64,000 nt of DNA, taken from RBG-16-64-43 sp035288225 (lineage in GTDB: Bacteria; Chloroflexota; Anaerolineae; Anaerolineales; RBG-16-64-43). Shown here one piece after another: positions 63,335 to 64,000 of this stretch (its first letter is position 1; every line of letters starts with the position of its first letter). The stretch covers positions 1 to 64,000 of the forward strand of contig DATEAT010000007.1 of NCBI GenBank assembly GCA_035288225.1, read 5' to 3'. Below the pieces are notes generated by a model. That model was not told where the DNA came from. It was given only the letters and a program-made list of their open reading frames with translations, and did no database searches. A program made the position numbers and the translations under genes.

Positions 63335-64000
63335 TCAGGCCGCGGCCAGTTCCGCGCGGCGCATCTCGAGCGCTTCCGCGCGACGCGCCAGGCGCACCCG
63401 ATGCAGGAGCAGCGCGAAGTACAGCACCGAGAACGCCAGCAAGCTGATCATGAAGGTCTGCAGCATGGGCGGGGTCATGTCGAAGGCGCCTTGCGCCGCG
63501 GCATCGCCCGAGCCGATGACCACCGGATGGATTGTGCGCAGAAAGCGGATCGAGAGAAAAGTGATCGGCACGGTGAGCACGCCGACGATGGCATACACCG
63601 CACCGAAGCGCGCTCGGCGCTCGGGGTCTTCGACCCCCTGGCGCAGGAGCACGTAGGCGGCGTAGACCAGCTCCATGATGGTGGTCGTCACCAGGCGCGG
63701 ATCCCAGGTCCACCAAGTGTTCCACACCGGGCGCGCCCAGATCGACCCGCTGAGAATGGCGATCAGGCCAAACACCATGCCGATCTCCACCGACGACACG
63801 CCGACCAAATCCCAGGTGCGGGTGCGCCGCATGAGGTAGGTCACGCCGGCCACGGCCGCCACCACAAATGACAACATGCCCACCCAGGCTGAGGCCACGT
63901 GGAAATAGAACACGCGCTGCACCTCGCCCATCACGCGCTCGCGCGGGGCGTAAAGAAAGACCAGGCAACCCGCGGCCAGCACGAGCAGGATGGCGGCTGC
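63335..64000 (-). CDS. ccmC: CcmC heme export protein, partial
   Basis: Partial: the gene enters the window from its right end and its start codon lies beyond 64000. At least 221 residues are visible. Six membrane segments and the WWD heme-binding signature (NTWWTWDPRLVTT), with VQRVFYFHVASAWVGML, define CcmC of cytochrome c maturation system I. A GTG at 63982 could be read as a start but would cut the first membrane segment. It pairs with ccmD 9 nt downstream. Confidence 0.92.
   Translation of the reverse strand, partial: AAAILLVLAAGCLVFLYAPRERVMGEVQRVFYFHVASAWVGMLSFVVAAVAGVTYLMRRTRTWDLVGVSSVEIGMVFGLIAILSGSIWARPVWNTWWTWDPRLVTTTIMELVYAAYVLLRQGVEDPERRARFGAVYAIVGVLTVPITFLSIRFLRTIHPVVIGSGDAAAQGAFDMTPPMLQTFMISLLAFSVLYFALLLHRVRLARRAEALEMRRAELAAA

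Overview
The window is 64 kb of GC-rich bacterial chromosome. It shows no insertion sequences, CRISPR arrays, rRNA or tRNA genes. The gene content best fits an uncultured anaerobic Chloroflexota (Anaerolineae-like) bacterium. The hints are lipoproteins with NBR1-type Ig-like domains, secreted beta-propeller proteins with 'YLPL' tails, a Gram-positive-type SOS box before lexA, ClpC, sortase and LCP proteins, and very short GC-rich intergenic gaps. This placement is inference; no 16S gene is present.

Layout. 1-5.2 kb: a near-consensus promoter (TTGACA-N17-TACAAT), a TPP riboswitch and a thiamine salvage operon (thiN-thiB-thiP-thiQ plus a DUF402 gene). 5.3-9.1 kb: small membrane proteins, a DUF2085 protein and a two-subunit class I fumarase. 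9.2-15 kb: cell-surface genes (LCP protein, sortase), rnhB, a glycosyltransferase and a 47-residue membrane protein. 15-26 kb: core information processing (lexA with an SOS box, ftsK, a cNMP/PH-domain membrane protein, def, the primary sigma factor and dnaG). 26-38 kb: two NBR1-like lipoproteins, clpC, a DUF3795 protein, two tandem beta-propeller proteins and a GH13 glucosidase.

39.1-47.8 kb is the most interesting region. It is one tightly coupled operon of six genes: hdrA, an hdrA-gltD fusion, mvhD/flxD, two 4Fe-4S proteins and an flxA-like NAD(P)H/FAD oxidoreductase. Both hdrA genes are interrupted at exactly the same codon by an in-frame TGA, where the family has a conserved Cys just before ILTPKM. 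Each TGA is followed by a conserved hairpin at the spacing expected of a bacterial SECIS. selA, the selenocysteine synthase gene, lies 11 kb downstream. The simplest reading is two selenocysteine-containing HdrA subunits in a flavin-based electron-bifurcating complex that couples NAD(P)H to ferredoxin and a third partner. No hdrB or hdrC lies in the cluster, so that partner is unknown.

47.9-64 kb: a GAF sensor kinase, a VIT/VWA surface protein, an acetyltransferase, a DUF4173 membrane protein, a LuxR/NarX-type two-component pair, a probably leaderless operon start leading into selA, an M24 peptidase and tsaD. After these come a consensus promoter with a short leader ORF and terminator upstream of a SWIM zinc-finger microprotein, and the cytochrome c maturation genes ccmD and ccmC. 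ccmC is cut by the window end.

Two sub-threshold small genes (a 47-residue membrane protein at 11425-11568 and a CcmD-like protein at 63164-63325) and a 12-codon leader ORF (62663-62701) were found by direct reading.
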